DNA from: Alteromonadaceae bacterium
GTDB lineage: Bacteria; Pseudomonadota; Gammaproteobacteria; Enterobacterales; Alteromonadaceae
Assembly (NCBI GenBank): GCA_016765535.1
Contig: JAESPQ010000089.1
Location: forward strand, 1 to 46,910
Direction: 5' to 3'
DNA length: 46,910 bases
The notes under the pieces were generated by a model that saw only the letters and a program-made list of their open reading frames with translations, was not told the DNA's origin and did not search any database. Each line of letters begins with the position of its first letter. The stretch's first letter is position 1. A program made the position numbers and the translations under genes. Shown one piece after another: positions 1 to 7,836 of the stretch.

Positions 1-124
1 ACTCATCAAACCAAGGTAACAGATAGAGTATTTGTAGGTCGGGCTTCAGCCCGTCAAATATAGATTGATGGCCTAAAGGCCAACCTACAAGTGTTACCCT
101 AAAATATAGCTATTTGACCAGTCC
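1..124. repeat. 124-bp direct repeat, left copy
   Basis: Bases 1-124 are identical to bases 46787-46910, checked by reading both copies base by base. The left copy starts at the very first base and the right copy ends at the very last base. This is the pattern left when an assembly path enters and leaves through the same repeat, or when a circular path is written with overlapping ends. The unit contains a REP-doublet hairpin at 15-98. Confidence 0.97.
15..98. repeat. REP doublet (REPIN-like hairpin), left copy
   Basis: Two short palindromes face each other. The left arm reads TTGTAGGTCGGGCTTCAGCC from 32. The right arm, read on the minus strand from 90, begins TTGTAGGTTGGCCTTTAGGC. Each starts with the GTAG tetranucleotide typical of REP sequences mobilised by RAYT (TnpA-REP) proteins. 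Outer GGTAAC (15-20) and GTTACC (93-98) extend the pairing, so the whole element can fold into one long hairpin. The GTAG-REP/RAYT link is established for REP families; assigning this element to it is inference. Confidence 0.75.
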
Positions 125-139
125 CGAAAACTTTAATTG

Positions 140-185
140 TATTTAAACGATTTAGTCATTTAGTGATTTTTAAATCGTTTAAATA
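140..185. promoter_or_regulatory. 15-bp perfect inverted repeat upstream of the halogenases
   Basis: TATTTAAACGATTTA (140-154) is followed 16 bases later by its exact reverse complement (171-185). It ends 45 bases before the first halogenase start. It could be a hairpin in the leader or a two-half-site operator. No T-tract follows, so a terminator is less likely. The function is inferred only from position. Confidence 0.45.
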
Positions 186-230
186 TAAAAACATACCAGT
201 AAGTCGATAGGCGAATAGAGAGAAGTAATA

Positions 231-1733
231 ATGGAAAATCATGATAATCAAACAATCAAAAAAGTGGTTGTTTTAGGTGGTGGCACTGCAGGTTGGATGA
301 CGGCGTCGTTAATGAAAAAAGTTATAGGTACAGCCGTTGATATTGAATTAGTTGAGTCTGAAACCATTGGTACTATTGGCGTAGGCGAAGCGACTATTCC
401 TCCTATTCGTACCTTTAATCAGGTGTTAGGCATTAATGAAGCCGAATTTATTCGTGAAACCAAAGCAACAATTAAATTAGGTATTGAATTTGAGAATTGG
501 AAGAGTATTGGCGAAAGTTATCTTCATTCTTTTGGTGCGCCAGGGCGCAGTAGCGCTTTTTGTCAATTTCATCATTATTTTAAACGCGCACAACAGTTAG
601 GACTGAAAGATAGCTTATGGGATTATGATCTTAATGCCTTGTGTGCAAAAGCAGGAAAATTTGCAGTGATTAATAGTAAAGACCCTGTTTTAGAATTACC
701 CCATGCGTATCATTTTGATGCAGGCTTGTATGCGAAATTTTTACGCAAGTTTAGCGAGAAACTAGGCGTTAAGCGCACCGAAGGGTTAGTTGAACAGGTT
801 CAACAAAATAAACAAACGGGTTATGTTGAAGCGTTAGTATTAAAAGATGGCAGCGTGATCAAAGGTGATTTGTTTATAGATTGTTCAGGTATGCGCGCAC
901 TATTAATTGAAGACACCTTAAAAACAGGGTATGAAAATTGGAGTCATTGGCTAACCTGCGATAGAGCATTAGCGGTGCCGTCAGAACGTTTTGACAAAAC
1001 ATTACCTTATACTCGTTCAATTGCGCATAGTGCTGGTTGGCAATGGCGTATTCCATTGCAGCATCGTAATGGCAATGGTTTAGTATATTCAAGTGAACAT
1101 TTTAGCGATGAACAAGCCCATGATTTATTGCTTAATAACTTAGAAAGTAAAGCTATTGGCGATGCTAAACTCTTTAAATTTAACGTTGGCCGTCGTAAAC
1201 AACAATGGCATAAAAATGTGATTGCCATTGGACTTTCTAGTGGCTTTTTAGAGCCATTAGAGTCTACTAGTATTCATTTAATACAATCGGCGATTGTACG
1301 CTTAATACACCTGTTCCCTCATCAGGGGATTGTTGCCTCAAGTGTTGCTGAATATAACAAGCAATCACTAGTGGAATATGAGCAAATACGTGATTTTATT
1401 ATTTTGCATTATCATGTACAGCAACGTACCGATAGTGATTTTTGGCAGTATTTACGTAATATGGATATTCCGGAAACTCTACAGCATAAAATTCAACTAT
1501 TTAAAGACAACGGTAAATTATTTAGAGATCAAAATGATTTGTTTCTTGAATCATCATGGTTGCAAGTAATGATCGGTCAAGGCATTGAGCCACAAGATTA
1601 TCATCCCATTGCCAATAACCTTTCTGAAGCCCAGTTAATGGATATGCTTAATCGCTTAAAAGCAATAAAAAATGAGCCTTTGTCTAAATTACCAAGCCAT
1701 GATGAATTTATAATGAAAATTTGCAGAAACTAG
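231..1733 (+). CDS. Flavin-dependent tryptophan halogenase family protein (first paralogue)
   Basis: This 500-residue protein belongs to the Trp_halogenase (PrnA-like) family, which uses reduced FAD, oxygen and halide to chlorinate or brominate an aromatic substrate. Visible features are the FAD-binding GxGxxG at residues 16-21 followed by WM, the GVGEATIP segment near 51-57, a lysine at 82 in TIKLGIEF that aligns with catalytic K79 of PrnA, the halogenase motif WxWxIP at 270-275, and LEPLES at 340-345 with the essential glutamate. All residues needed for halogenation therefore appear intact. The start has an AGAGAG-type ribosome site. The substrate is unknown: many marine paralogues do not act on free tryptophan. 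It is followed by a second paralogue, probably in one operon. Confidence 0.9.
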   Translation: MENHDNQTIKKVVVLGGGTAGWMTASLMKKVIGTAVDIELVESETIGTIGVGEATIPPIRTFNQVLGINEAEFIRETKATIKLGIEFENWKSIGESYLHSFGAPGRSSAFCQFHHYFKRAQQLGLKDSLWDYDLNALCAKAGKFAVINSKDPVLELPHAYHFDAGLYAKFLRKFSEKLGVKRTEGLVEQVQQNKQTGYVEALVLKDGSVIKGDLFIDCSGMRALLIEDTLKTGYENWSHWLTCDRALAVPSERFDKTLPYTRSIAHSAGWQWRIPLQHRNGNGLVYSSEHFSDEQAHDLLLNNLESKAIGDAKLFKFNVGRRKQQWHKNVIAIGLSSGFLEPLESTSIHLIQSAIVRLIHLFPHQGIVASSVAEYNKQSLVEYEQIRDFIILHYHVQQRTDSDFWQYLRNMDIPETLQHKIQLFKDNGKLFRDQNDLFLESSWLQVMIGQGIEPQDYHPIANNLSEAQLMDMLNRLKAIKNEPLSKLPSHDEFIMKICRN

Positions 1734-1764
1734 CTCCTAGCTTCTAGGTTCTAGAAGCTAGAAT
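1730..1764. repeat. CTAG-heptamer array overlapping the stop codon
   Basis: Five consecutive 7-bp units each start with CTAG: CTAGCTC, CTAGCTT, CTAGGTT, CTAGAAG, CTAGAAT. The TAG stop of the upstream gene (1731-1733) lies inside the first unit. Within the array, 1737-1747 and 1751-1761 form an 11-bp perfect hairpin with a 3-base loop. The unit matches the long array at 28053-28134 read on its minus strand. Confidence 0.8.
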
Positions 1765-1771
1765 AAAAATA

Positions 1772-1807
1772 AGTCATTAACTTATAGAGAGTCATTAACG
1801 AATAGTG
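1772..1807. repeat. 18-bp tandem duplication in the halogenase spacer
   Basis: AGTCATTAAC recurs 18 bases apart (1772 and 1790), with similar trailing sequence, just upstream of the second halogenase start. It adds to the pattern of short tandem duplications in spacers of this window. Confidence 0.6.
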
Positions 1808-1818
1808 AGATTACTATC

Positions 1819-3336
1819 ATGAGTAAACCCGTAAAAATAGTGATTGTCGGCGGTGGTACGGCAGGTTGGATGGCGGCAAATTTGTTTGCCAAGCAATGGT
1901 CGACAAAACAAGTACAAGTCGTTTTAGTTGAATCGCCAGAGGTTGGTATTATTGGGGTTGGTGAGGGTTCAACACCAACCTTAAAACGTTTTTTTGAAAT
2001 GCTAAATATTAGCGAAAATGAGTGGATGCCACAATGCAATGCCACCTATAAAATGAGTATTCGTTTTGATGATTGGAGTCCTAAATCGGGCATTAATAGT
2101 TATAGTCACCCATTCACTTCTCAAATTGATACGTTTACCTCAAGAGCGTTTTTAGTTAATGGTCGTACTCGTCGTTTAGGTTTAGAGGTTAATACTAAAC
2201 CTGCCGATTTTTTAATTAATGGCGTGCTAGCCAAACAAGGAAAGGGGCCACTTACGCCAGAAAACTTTCCCTTTAAAATGGAATATGGCTATCATTTTGA
2301 TTCGAATTTATTAGGTACTTTTTTAGCTGGTTTTGCTGCATCTAAAGGTATTGCGCATAAAAAAGCGCATGTCGAACAGGTAGAAAGAGCCAATAATGGT
2401 GATATTAGTGCCATTGTTACCCGTGATGGTGAAGTCATTAAAGGTGATTTTTTTGTTGATTGCACTGGCTTTTCAGCATTGCTAATACAAAAAACATTAG
2501 GTGTTAAATTTAATGCTTATAAAGATAATCTATTTAACGATTCAGCGGTAGTCATGCCAACCACTATCAGTGAAAATATCCCCGTAGAAACGGTTTCTAG
2601 TGCATTGTCTGCGGGCTGGTGTTGGAAAATTCCACTGACAAATCGTTTTGGTAATGGTTATGTGTATAGCAGTGATTTTATCTCTGCCGATAATGCTGAG
2701 ACTGAATTACGCGCTCACCTTGGCTGTTTAGAGACTGATATAGAAGCTCGGCATTTAAAAATGAATGTTGGCAGTTTAGAAAAACATTGGTCGCATAATT
2801 GTTTAGCATTGGGATTATCGCAAGGTTTTATTGAACCACTTGAAGCCACAGCATTGCATTTAGTACAATTATGTATTGAAATGTTTATCACTAAATTTGA
2901 ACAAGAAGGTTTGAATTCGTTGACCGCTCGTCATAAGGTTCGCAGTGAATATAACGTTTTAGTTAAAGAGCGGTTTGAACGAGTACGTGATTATATTGTT
3001 GCCCATTATAAATTAAATACCCGTGACTATAGTGACTATTGGCGGGCTAATCGTGAAAATCAACATTTGTCTGACTCGCTATTACATATTTTAGATGTTT
3101 GGTACAAGCGTGAAGATTTAGCTACCGAAATTGAAAGGCAAGGATTAAATAATCATTTTGATGCGGTTTCTTGGCAGTGTTTATTAGGAGGCTATGGTGC
3201 ATTTCCGCCACTTTCACCAAATCAGCCTAACAAGGGAGATTTATATGATGAACAAAATATTCAACAGTTTTTACAAGGTTGCAGTCTTAACTTTTTATCG
3301 CATCAACAAAATATTGATCGTTTGCAATCAGATTAA
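1819..3336 (+). CDS. Flavin-dependent tryptophan halogenase family protein (second paralogue)
   Basis: This 505-residue protein is a second PrnA-like halogenase. It has GGGTAGWM at residues 11-18, a lysine at 78 in ATYKMSIRF aligned with PrnA K79, a WxWxIP motif at 267-272 (WCWKIP), and IEPLEA around 338-343 with the essential glutamate at 339. It differs strongly from its neighbour outside the motifs, so the pair is an old duplication or two independent acquisitions rather than a recent copy. The spacer to the upstream gene is 85 bases and the gap to the aldo/keto reductase downstream is 59 bases, consistent with one transcript. A separate flavin reductase must supply FADH2; none is visible here. 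The substrate is not known. Confidence 0.9.
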   Translation: MSKPVKIVIVGGGTAGWMAANLFAKQWSTKQVQVVLVESPEVGIIGVGEGSTPTLKRFFEMLNISENEWMPQCNATYKMSIRFDDWSPKSGINSYSHPFTSQIDTFTSRAFLVNGRTRRLGLEVNTKPADFLINGVLAKQGKGPLTPENFPFKMEYGYHFDSNLLGTFLAGFAASKGIAHKKAHVEQVERANNGDISAIVTRDGEVIKGDFFVDCTGFSALLIQKTLGVKFNAYKDNLFNDSAVVMPTTISENIPVETVSSALSAGWCWKIPLTNRFGNGYVYSSDFISADNAETELRAHLGCLETDIEARHLKMNVGSLEKHWSHNCLALGLSQGFIEPLEATALHLVQLCIEMFITKFEQEGLNSLTARHKVRSEYNVLVKERFERVRDYIVAHYKLNTRDYSDYWRANRENQHLSDSLLHILDVWYKREDLATEIERQGLNNHFDAVSWQCLLGGYGAFPPLSPNQPNKGDLYDEQNIQQFLQGCSLNFLSHQQNIDRLQSD

Positions 3337-3392
3337 ATAGCCGATTAAATAGCAGGTTAAACATAAGATTAAAAATAAAGGGTTAAAATAAA
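3331..3392. repeat. 12/13-bp degenerate tandem array overlapping the stop codon
   Basis: GATTAAATAGCC, GATTAAATAGCA, GGTTAAACATAA, GATTAAAAATAAA and GGGTTAAAATAAA follow one another. The TAA stop of the second halogenase (3334-3336) is inside the first unit. The array fills the gap to the next gene almost completely and its AAAGGG may serve as a weak ribosome site. Confidence 0.65.
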
Positions 3393-3395
3393 TAC

Positions 3396-4325
3396 ATGGA
3401 GCTAATTCAGTTTAAAAATTCAGCATTAACTACATCACGCTTAATTTATGGCTGCATGCGTATTGCTGGTGATAATTCACCTGCCGATAGAGCAAAGGGT
3501 AAACTTGCTTTGCGTAGTGCAATTGATGCAGGCTACACTCACTTTGATCATGCCGATATTTATGGTAATGGTGAATGTGAAAGTCTTTTTGGTGAAATGC
3601 TGGCAGAGTTGTTAACCGAACAATCTAACTTACGTGAACGGTTAATTATTACCTCAAAAGCAGGTATTCGTCGTATTAACTCACCCAAGTCTGGTGATCC
3701 TCATCGTTATGATTTTTCTAAAAAATATATTATTGATAGTGTCAATGGTTCTTTAAAACGCTTAAATGTTGATTATTTAGATATGTTTTTATTACACCGC
3801 CCTGATTATTTAATGAATGCTGATGAAGTTGCGCAAGCATTTAGTGAATTAAAATCCAGTGGTAAAGTTAAGCATTTTGGCGTTAGTAACTTTAAACCCT
3901 CGCAACTTTCATTATTGCAAAGTGCTTGTGATATGCCGTTATTGGTTAATCAAGTTGAAATCAATATTCATAATATTGATGCGTTTGAAAACGGTACGCT
4001 TGATCAATGTCAGCAATTAGGTATTACCCCTATTGCTTGGTGTCCGTTAGGCGGCGTGGTTTATCCTGCGTGGGGAAATACTTTTTCTGTTGATGACGAA
4101 CAACGTATTAATAGAGAAATCAACTTACAAGCTGAAAAATATAATGTTGAACCATGGCAATTAATACTTGCATGGCTATTGAAACATCCCGCCAATATTT
4201 GTCCTATTATTGGTTCAACTACGCCACAACGAATTGTGGCGGCAAAGCAGACTCTAGGTATTAATTATAATCGTGAAGATTGGTATCGATTATTAGAAGC
4301 GAGAAACGGACAAGCGCTACCATAA
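3396..4325 (+). CDS. Aldo/keto reductase (YdhF-like)
   Basis: The product is a 309-residue NAD(P)H-dependent aldo/keto reductase of the YdhF type, a cytosolic TIM barrel. The catalytic tetrad is visible as D51, Y56 (DHADIYGNGE), K88 (ITSKAG) and H134 (FLLHRPD). The C-terminal half has the usual GVSNF and the IIGSTTPQRI cofactor-binding segment. Length is normal. It follows the second halogenase by 59 bases on the same strand and ends before a strong hairpin, so it is probably the last gene of the halogenase transcript. Whether it acts on the halogenated product or is only a passenger cannot be told from sequence. Confidence 0.9.
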   Translation: MELIQFKNSALTTSRLIYGCMRIAGDNSPADRAKGKLALRSAIDAGYTHFDHADIYGNGECESLFGEMLAELLTEQSNLRERLIITSKAGIRRINSPKSGDPHRYDFSKKYIIDSVNGSLKRLNVDYLDMFLLHRPDYLMNADEVAQAFSELKSSGKVKHFGVSNFKPSQLSLLQSACDMPLLVNQVEINIHNIDAFENGTLDQCQQLGITPIAWCPLGGVVYPAWGNTFSVDDEQRINREINLQAEKYNVEPWQLILAWLLKHPANICPIIGSTTPQRIVAAKQTLGINYNREDWYRLLEARNGQALP

Positions 4326-4343
4326 CCCACTTTATTTATATAA

Positions 4344-4386
4344 AAACAAAAAGCAGTCGCAATAAATAGTTATTATTGCGACTGCT
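4344..4386 (-). terminator. Hairpin terminator between converging transcripts
   Basis: A 14-bp perfect stem (4352-4365 with 4373-4386, loop of 7) begins AGCAGTCGCAATAA. A T-rich run follows it only on the minus strand, so it best ends minus-strand transcripts from the small gene at 4521-4709. The stem may also slow plus-strand transcripts from the aldo/keto reductase. Confidence 0.75.
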
Positions 4387-4502
4387 AGTTAACTATATAA
4401 GTTATACCAATATTACTAAGTAATAAAACTGGTATAAGTGTCATTATCTACGGGATCAAAAATTATTCTGCTTAAATTATACTAATTTTTAAATTCAGAT
4501 AA

Positions 4503-4525
4503 TAAGTATTAAGTTTAAGTTTAAG
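4503..4525. repeat. 6-bp tandem repeat at a stop codon
   Basis: Read on the minus strand, the stop codon of the small gene is followed by about three copies of TTAAAC-type hexamers and a similar TTAATAC unit. The stop TAA is itself part of the first unit. Confidence 0.5.
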
Positions 4526-4709
4526 CATAAGTATTAATAGTATTTCCTGATGCGCCTACTGGGCTACTTTGAGTTGTAGCCGCAACTTGAAGCGAGTCGT
4601 CTTTATCGTTATCGCCGTCAGGTTGTGTTCCCTCATTAAGTTGTTCAGTTCTATTAAATGTTGGTGCCGCTACAGACATCACCGAATTCGAAGCTAAAGA
4701 TACGTTCAT
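4521..4709 (-). CDS. Small hypothetical protein, 62 residues
   Basis: I do not recognise this protein. The start at 4709 is chosen over an ATG 13 codons upstream because a good GGAG ribosome site lies about 8 bases before it. The product has no cysteine, membrane segment or signal peptide. It begins MNVSLASNSVMSV, has an acidic centre (DGDNDKDD) and an S/T/N-rich tail ending NTINTYA. Composition suggests a largely disordered cytosolic peptide. It stands alone, with AT-rich DNA upstream and a terminator downstream. The ribosome site and terminator argue that it is a real gene; function unknown. Confidence 0.6.
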   Translation of the reverse strand: MNVSLASNSVMSVAAPTFNRTEQLNEGTQPDGDNDKDDSLQVAATTQSSPVGASGNTINTYA

Positions 4710-4748
4710 ATTATAAATCTCCAAACAATGTTGATTGTAGAAAAACAA

Positions 4749-5179
4749 ATATTATTTTTCTTACACTAAATTATCGGCATCAATTTAATTATCTTTAAGA
4801 TTGATAACATCTATGTATAGTTGATTTTAGTCTAGGTATTTGTTGTATTTATAGTGTTTTCTTAAGGTTTTCTTAAGGTTTGATTGTTAGGTGGTTGGGG
4901 TTATTTTTCTAAAGGGGTATTTTTAAGAAGATCACTTTTAAGTAAATCTCTTTAGGAAATTATCTTTAAGAGATGATAAAAATTAATATTTTGGTATTTG
5001 GCTATTGAAACTGACATGGCTATTTATAGTCAGTTACTTAGGCTAGTCAGTTATTAGGCTAGTCACTTATTAGGTTACTCACTTATTAGATTATATGAAA
5101 TAGACAATAAAACAAGAAAAATGAAAAAATAGTTTTTAGGCGCAGTTAAAATAGGAGCGGCCTTTTTTTTGTAAAAACT
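4749..5179. other. AT-rich intergenic stretch
   Basis: This stretch of about 430 bases holds no convincing gene. It contains repeated TTAAGG-type runs around 4860-4960, a 16-bp tandem repeat at 5025-5088, and a T8 run at 5163-5170. The promoter of the small minus-strand gene at 4709 probably lies in its left part. Confidence 0.6.
5025..5088. repeat. 16-bp tandem repeat, about four copies
   Basis: Units such as GGCTAGTCAGTTATTA (5041-5056), GGCTAGTCACTTATTA (5057-5072) and GGTTACTCACTTATTA (5073-5088) follow a more degenerate first copy. There is no coding potential. Confidence 0.75.
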
Positions 5180-5383
5180 TTATTCTTTTAATATGTTGGT
5201 CATTTTATGCGGTTTAATCGTTATGGGGGGTAATTGTTCTGTGATATTCGGGGTATTTGTTGTATGAGTATCATTGCTAAGTAATTCTGCACCTTTACTT
5301 ATTAAACGATGACCTGCAACATAAGTGTTGTAGCCTAAAGTGCAAAACACACAGGGTAATAATTTAAATTCAGGTTTATTCAT
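5180..5383 (-). CDS. Small hypothetical protein, 67 residues
   Basis: I do not recognise this protein. The ATG at 5383 is preceded by AGAGGA at a good distance, supporting translation. The N-terminal part (LPCVFCTLGYNTYVAGHRLI) has a CxxC pair and looks ordered, while the C-terminal half is T/N/P-rich and probably flexible. There is no clear signal peptide or membrane helix. It lies downstream of the M49 peptidase on the same strand but behind a bidirectional terminator, so it is likely transcribed on its own. A spurious ORF cannot be ruled out. Confidence 0.45.
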   Translation of the reverse strand: MNKPEFKLLPCVFCTLGYNTYVAGHRLISKGAELLSNDTHTTNTPNITEQLPPITIKPHKMTNILKE

Positions 5384-5488
5384 TGGTTCTATCCTCTGTT
5401 TACTTACTTAGCAATATAAAGAAAGATCGGTTCCGCTTGTTGAATAAGACCGAGTAATGTTTATTTGTATTCAATTATTTTAGAGATT

Positions 5489-5523
5489 AAAAAAGGATGA
5501 GTTGTTGCTCATCCTTTTTTTGT
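5489..5523. terminator. Bidirectional rho-independent terminator
   Basis: AAAAAAGGATGAG and CTCATCCTTTTTTT flank a short TTGTTG loop, giving an A-tract, a stem and a T-tract usable from either side. It lies 45 bases past the stop of the M49 peptidase gene, which reads toward it. Confidence 0.85.
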
Positions 5524-5566
5524 CTTGATCAATGTTGCTTAACCTACACTGATCTGGTGCAAAAAA

Positions 5567-7681
5567 TTAATTGATCATAGGTAATAAGCTGTAATCATGA
5601 CCATATTCCAACATTTGTTTTTGGAAATTATCAGGGTATGATATTTTTACATCAGTAACTTTTCCAGTGCTGTCGCCATTTTCATAAACTGCGGTAAGTT
5701 TAGGATTAATAAAACCAGAATAAGGGGCTAAGTTTAGCTTTTTATAGCGCGCGAGTACTTCTTTATGTAGTTTTTCATCAACGTTAACCGCATAGTTTTC
5801 AATTAAGGCTTGGCCTGCTTTAAAGTCACCCTCAGATTTTATCCGTTGTAATTCACGTAACAACTCACCAAATAAAGTACGTAGTTTAAAGTAATCATTA
5901 ACAACAAAGTAAGTTTTACCCTCACGCACACGTTTTTCAATAACATTATCTTTAGCACCTTTTTCAAATACCCAATGAGCGATTAATTGGCGATTGCGCA
6001 TGTGCGCTTCTTCAATTTTTTCACCGAGTTTTAAACGACGTAATTGCAACATCATGCCATTGCGAATATAACTGTCGTAGCTTGCCTTACCAACTTCAAA
6101 ATTTGGCATTACGCCTAAATCGATCAGTTTTTGATCCATTAAATAATAAAGCGCAACTAAATCGGCACGGCCTTCTTCAAGTGCGGATGAATATTGTTTT
6201 AATGTTTCTTTGGGTGTGCCAACACCGGCATTTATTTGTCCAGAAGCATGACCGATAACCTCATGCAGATCGGTATGTAAATGAGAGGCAAGAGGACCGT
6301 ATTTTTTAGCCCGTTTAAGTTCACTATCATCCCAAACAAATTCACTTAAAGAATTACCGCTAACATTATCATAAGCATTAACGATGTTAGATAAACTTAC
6401 CGATTTTGAACCATGTTCAGCGCGTATCCAATTAGAGTTTGGTAAGTTAATACCAATAGGTGTTGATGGTGACGCATCGCCTGACTCAACTATTACGGTT
6501 ATAGCTTTACCCGTAATACCTTTAACCTCTTTCTTTTTATGCTCAGGCAATAAAGGTGAATTATCTTCAAACCATTGTGCTTGCTCTGCTATTTTTGCAA
6601 TAGTTTTAGTTTCTTCAATGTTTTTAATCGACACTACTGACTCAAATGAGCCACGGTAAGCTAGCGGATCATCGTATACTTCAATAAATCCATTCACTAC
6701 ATCTACGGCAGAGTTAGTATCTTTGACCCATTCAATACTGTACTGATCAAAGTCTTTTAAATCACCACTGCGGTAAAATTTAGCGAGTAATTTTAACGAT
6801 TTAGCTTGTTGGTCGTTTTCTGCAACTTGCGCAGCTTTATCTAACCAGTGAACTATTTCGCTAATGGCTTTGTCGTACATACCGCCAACTTTCCATGTTT
6901 GCTCGATAAGTTTGTCTTCTTTTTTAACCAGCTTTGAATTTAATCCCCAAGAAACAGGGTGTTTAGGATCTTCATTGACTTTAGCATTATAAAAATCACG
7001 GGCTTCTTGCTCTGTTACATTTTCATAAAAATTGACGGCTGAAGCTTTCACGTTATCAATATTAGCACTTTGATCGACCATTTTAGCGGCAATGTTTTTA
7101 TCGAACAATATGGGTGTTAATAAACTAATTAACTGTGCGCTGTTTTCTTCATGACTTAAGGGTAAATGCCCTTTGTCAGCAACACTACTAATAAAATCGG
7201 CAAAGCTTTGTTGGCTAAATTTAGGGGTGAATTTGCTATTCATATAGTGATGATGAATACCGTTAGCAAACCAAACTTTTTTAGTGTATTCAATAAAGTT
7301 TTTAAATTCATTTGTTGTTCTATCGCCAGTATAATCTTGCATTACCGCTTCAAGGGTGTGACGAATAGTTAGGTTATATTTATAGTTTTGATCCCACGTA
7401 ATATCACGACCAGAGAGAGCTGCTTTGTATAAATAAAATAGTAGTGTTTTTGTCTTTAGTGGTAATTCTTCAAAACCCGGTACTTGATAGCGCAGTACCC
7501 GTACATCATCAAAACGATCGGCTTGCCATTTAAATGCTGCGGGTGCTGTGGTTTTACTGACCACAGTGGAGGGGGCGTTTGCCTGAATATTTGTTCTGTT
7601 TGTATTGTTTTCTGCTGGTTTAGAACAACCACTTAATGCGAGCACTAACGTTATTGCGGCACTTGTTTTTGTTATTTTCAT
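5567..7681 (-). CDS. Lipoprotein M49 peptidase (dipeptidyl peptidase III family)
   Basis: This 704-residue zinc peptidase belongs to family M49, whose members remove dipeptides from peptide N-termini. The family motif is present as HEVIGH at residues 473-478 (zinc ligands H473 and H478, catalytic E474). EEGRAD at 502-507 supplies the third ligand at E503; the short spacing resembles bacterial rather than mammalian DPP III. The N-terminus is a lipoprotein signal ending LSGC with the lipid-bearing cysteine at 19, so the enzyme is exported and membrane-anchored, probably facing the periplasm. Many bacterial members of this family are cytosolic, so the lipoprotein form suggests use on imported peptides. 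It has its own terminator and is divergent from the MFS gene. Confidence 0.9.
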   Translation of the reverse strand: MKITKTSAAITLVLALSGCSKPAENNTNRTNIQANAPSTVVSKTTAPAAFKWQADRFDDVRVLRYQVPGFEELPLKTKTLLFYLYKAALSGRDITWDQNYKYNLTIRHTLEAVMQDYTGDRTTNEFKNFIEYTKKVWFANGIHHHYMNSKFTPKFSQQSFADFISSVADKGHLPLSHEENSAQLISLLTPILFDKNIAAKMVDQSANIDNVKASAVNFYENVTEQEARDFYNAKVNEDPKHPVSWGLNSKLVKKEDKLIEQTWKVGGMYDKAISEIVHWLDKAAQVAENDQQAKSLKLLAKFYRSGDLKDFDQYSIEWVKDTNSAVDVVNGFIEVYDDPLAYRGSFESVVSIKNIEETKTIAKIAEQAQWFEDNSPLLPEHKKKEVKGITGKAITVIVESGDASPSTPIGINLPNSNWIRAEHGSKSVSLSNIVNAYDNVSGNSLSEFVWDDSELKRAKKYGPLASHLHTDLHEVIGHASGQINAGVGTPKETLKQYSSALEEGRADLVALYYLMDQKLIDLGVMPNFEVGKASYDSYIRNGMMLQLRRLKLGEKIEEAHMRNRQLIAHWVFEKGAKDNVIEKRVREGKTYFVVNDYFKLRTLFGELLRELQRIKSEGDFKAGQALIENYAVNVDEKLHKEVLARYKKLNLAPYSGFINPKLTAVYENGDSTGKVTDVKISYPDNFQKQMLEYGHDYSLLPMIN

Positions 7682-7836
7682 TGTATTTCCGTTTGTTTTT
7701 TAATTATTTTATTTTTAGTGAAATTTGTTGCTTAAAGCAATAACAGTATTGTAAGCATTAAAGTGTGTTTAGCACAAATAAAAGGCTGAATACGTATGCA
7801 GTATATTGTTGCTAAGTCATTAAACGCGTAACTTTG

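Noticed and set aside
231-3336. Halogenase pair as a recent tandem duplication
   Set aside because: Sequences agree mainly in the family motifs and differ in length and elsewhere, so the split is old.
4344-4386. Attachment site or integration scar, from the long perfect stem
   Set aside because: The T-rich run after the stem on the minus strand and its position past a small minus-strand gene fit a terminator; no integrase or duplicated tRNA end is nearby.
5163-5170. Separate terminator at the T8 run downstream of the 67-residue gene
   Set aside because: The bases before it form only an imperfect, short stem and the run faces the plus strand; not strong enough to list.
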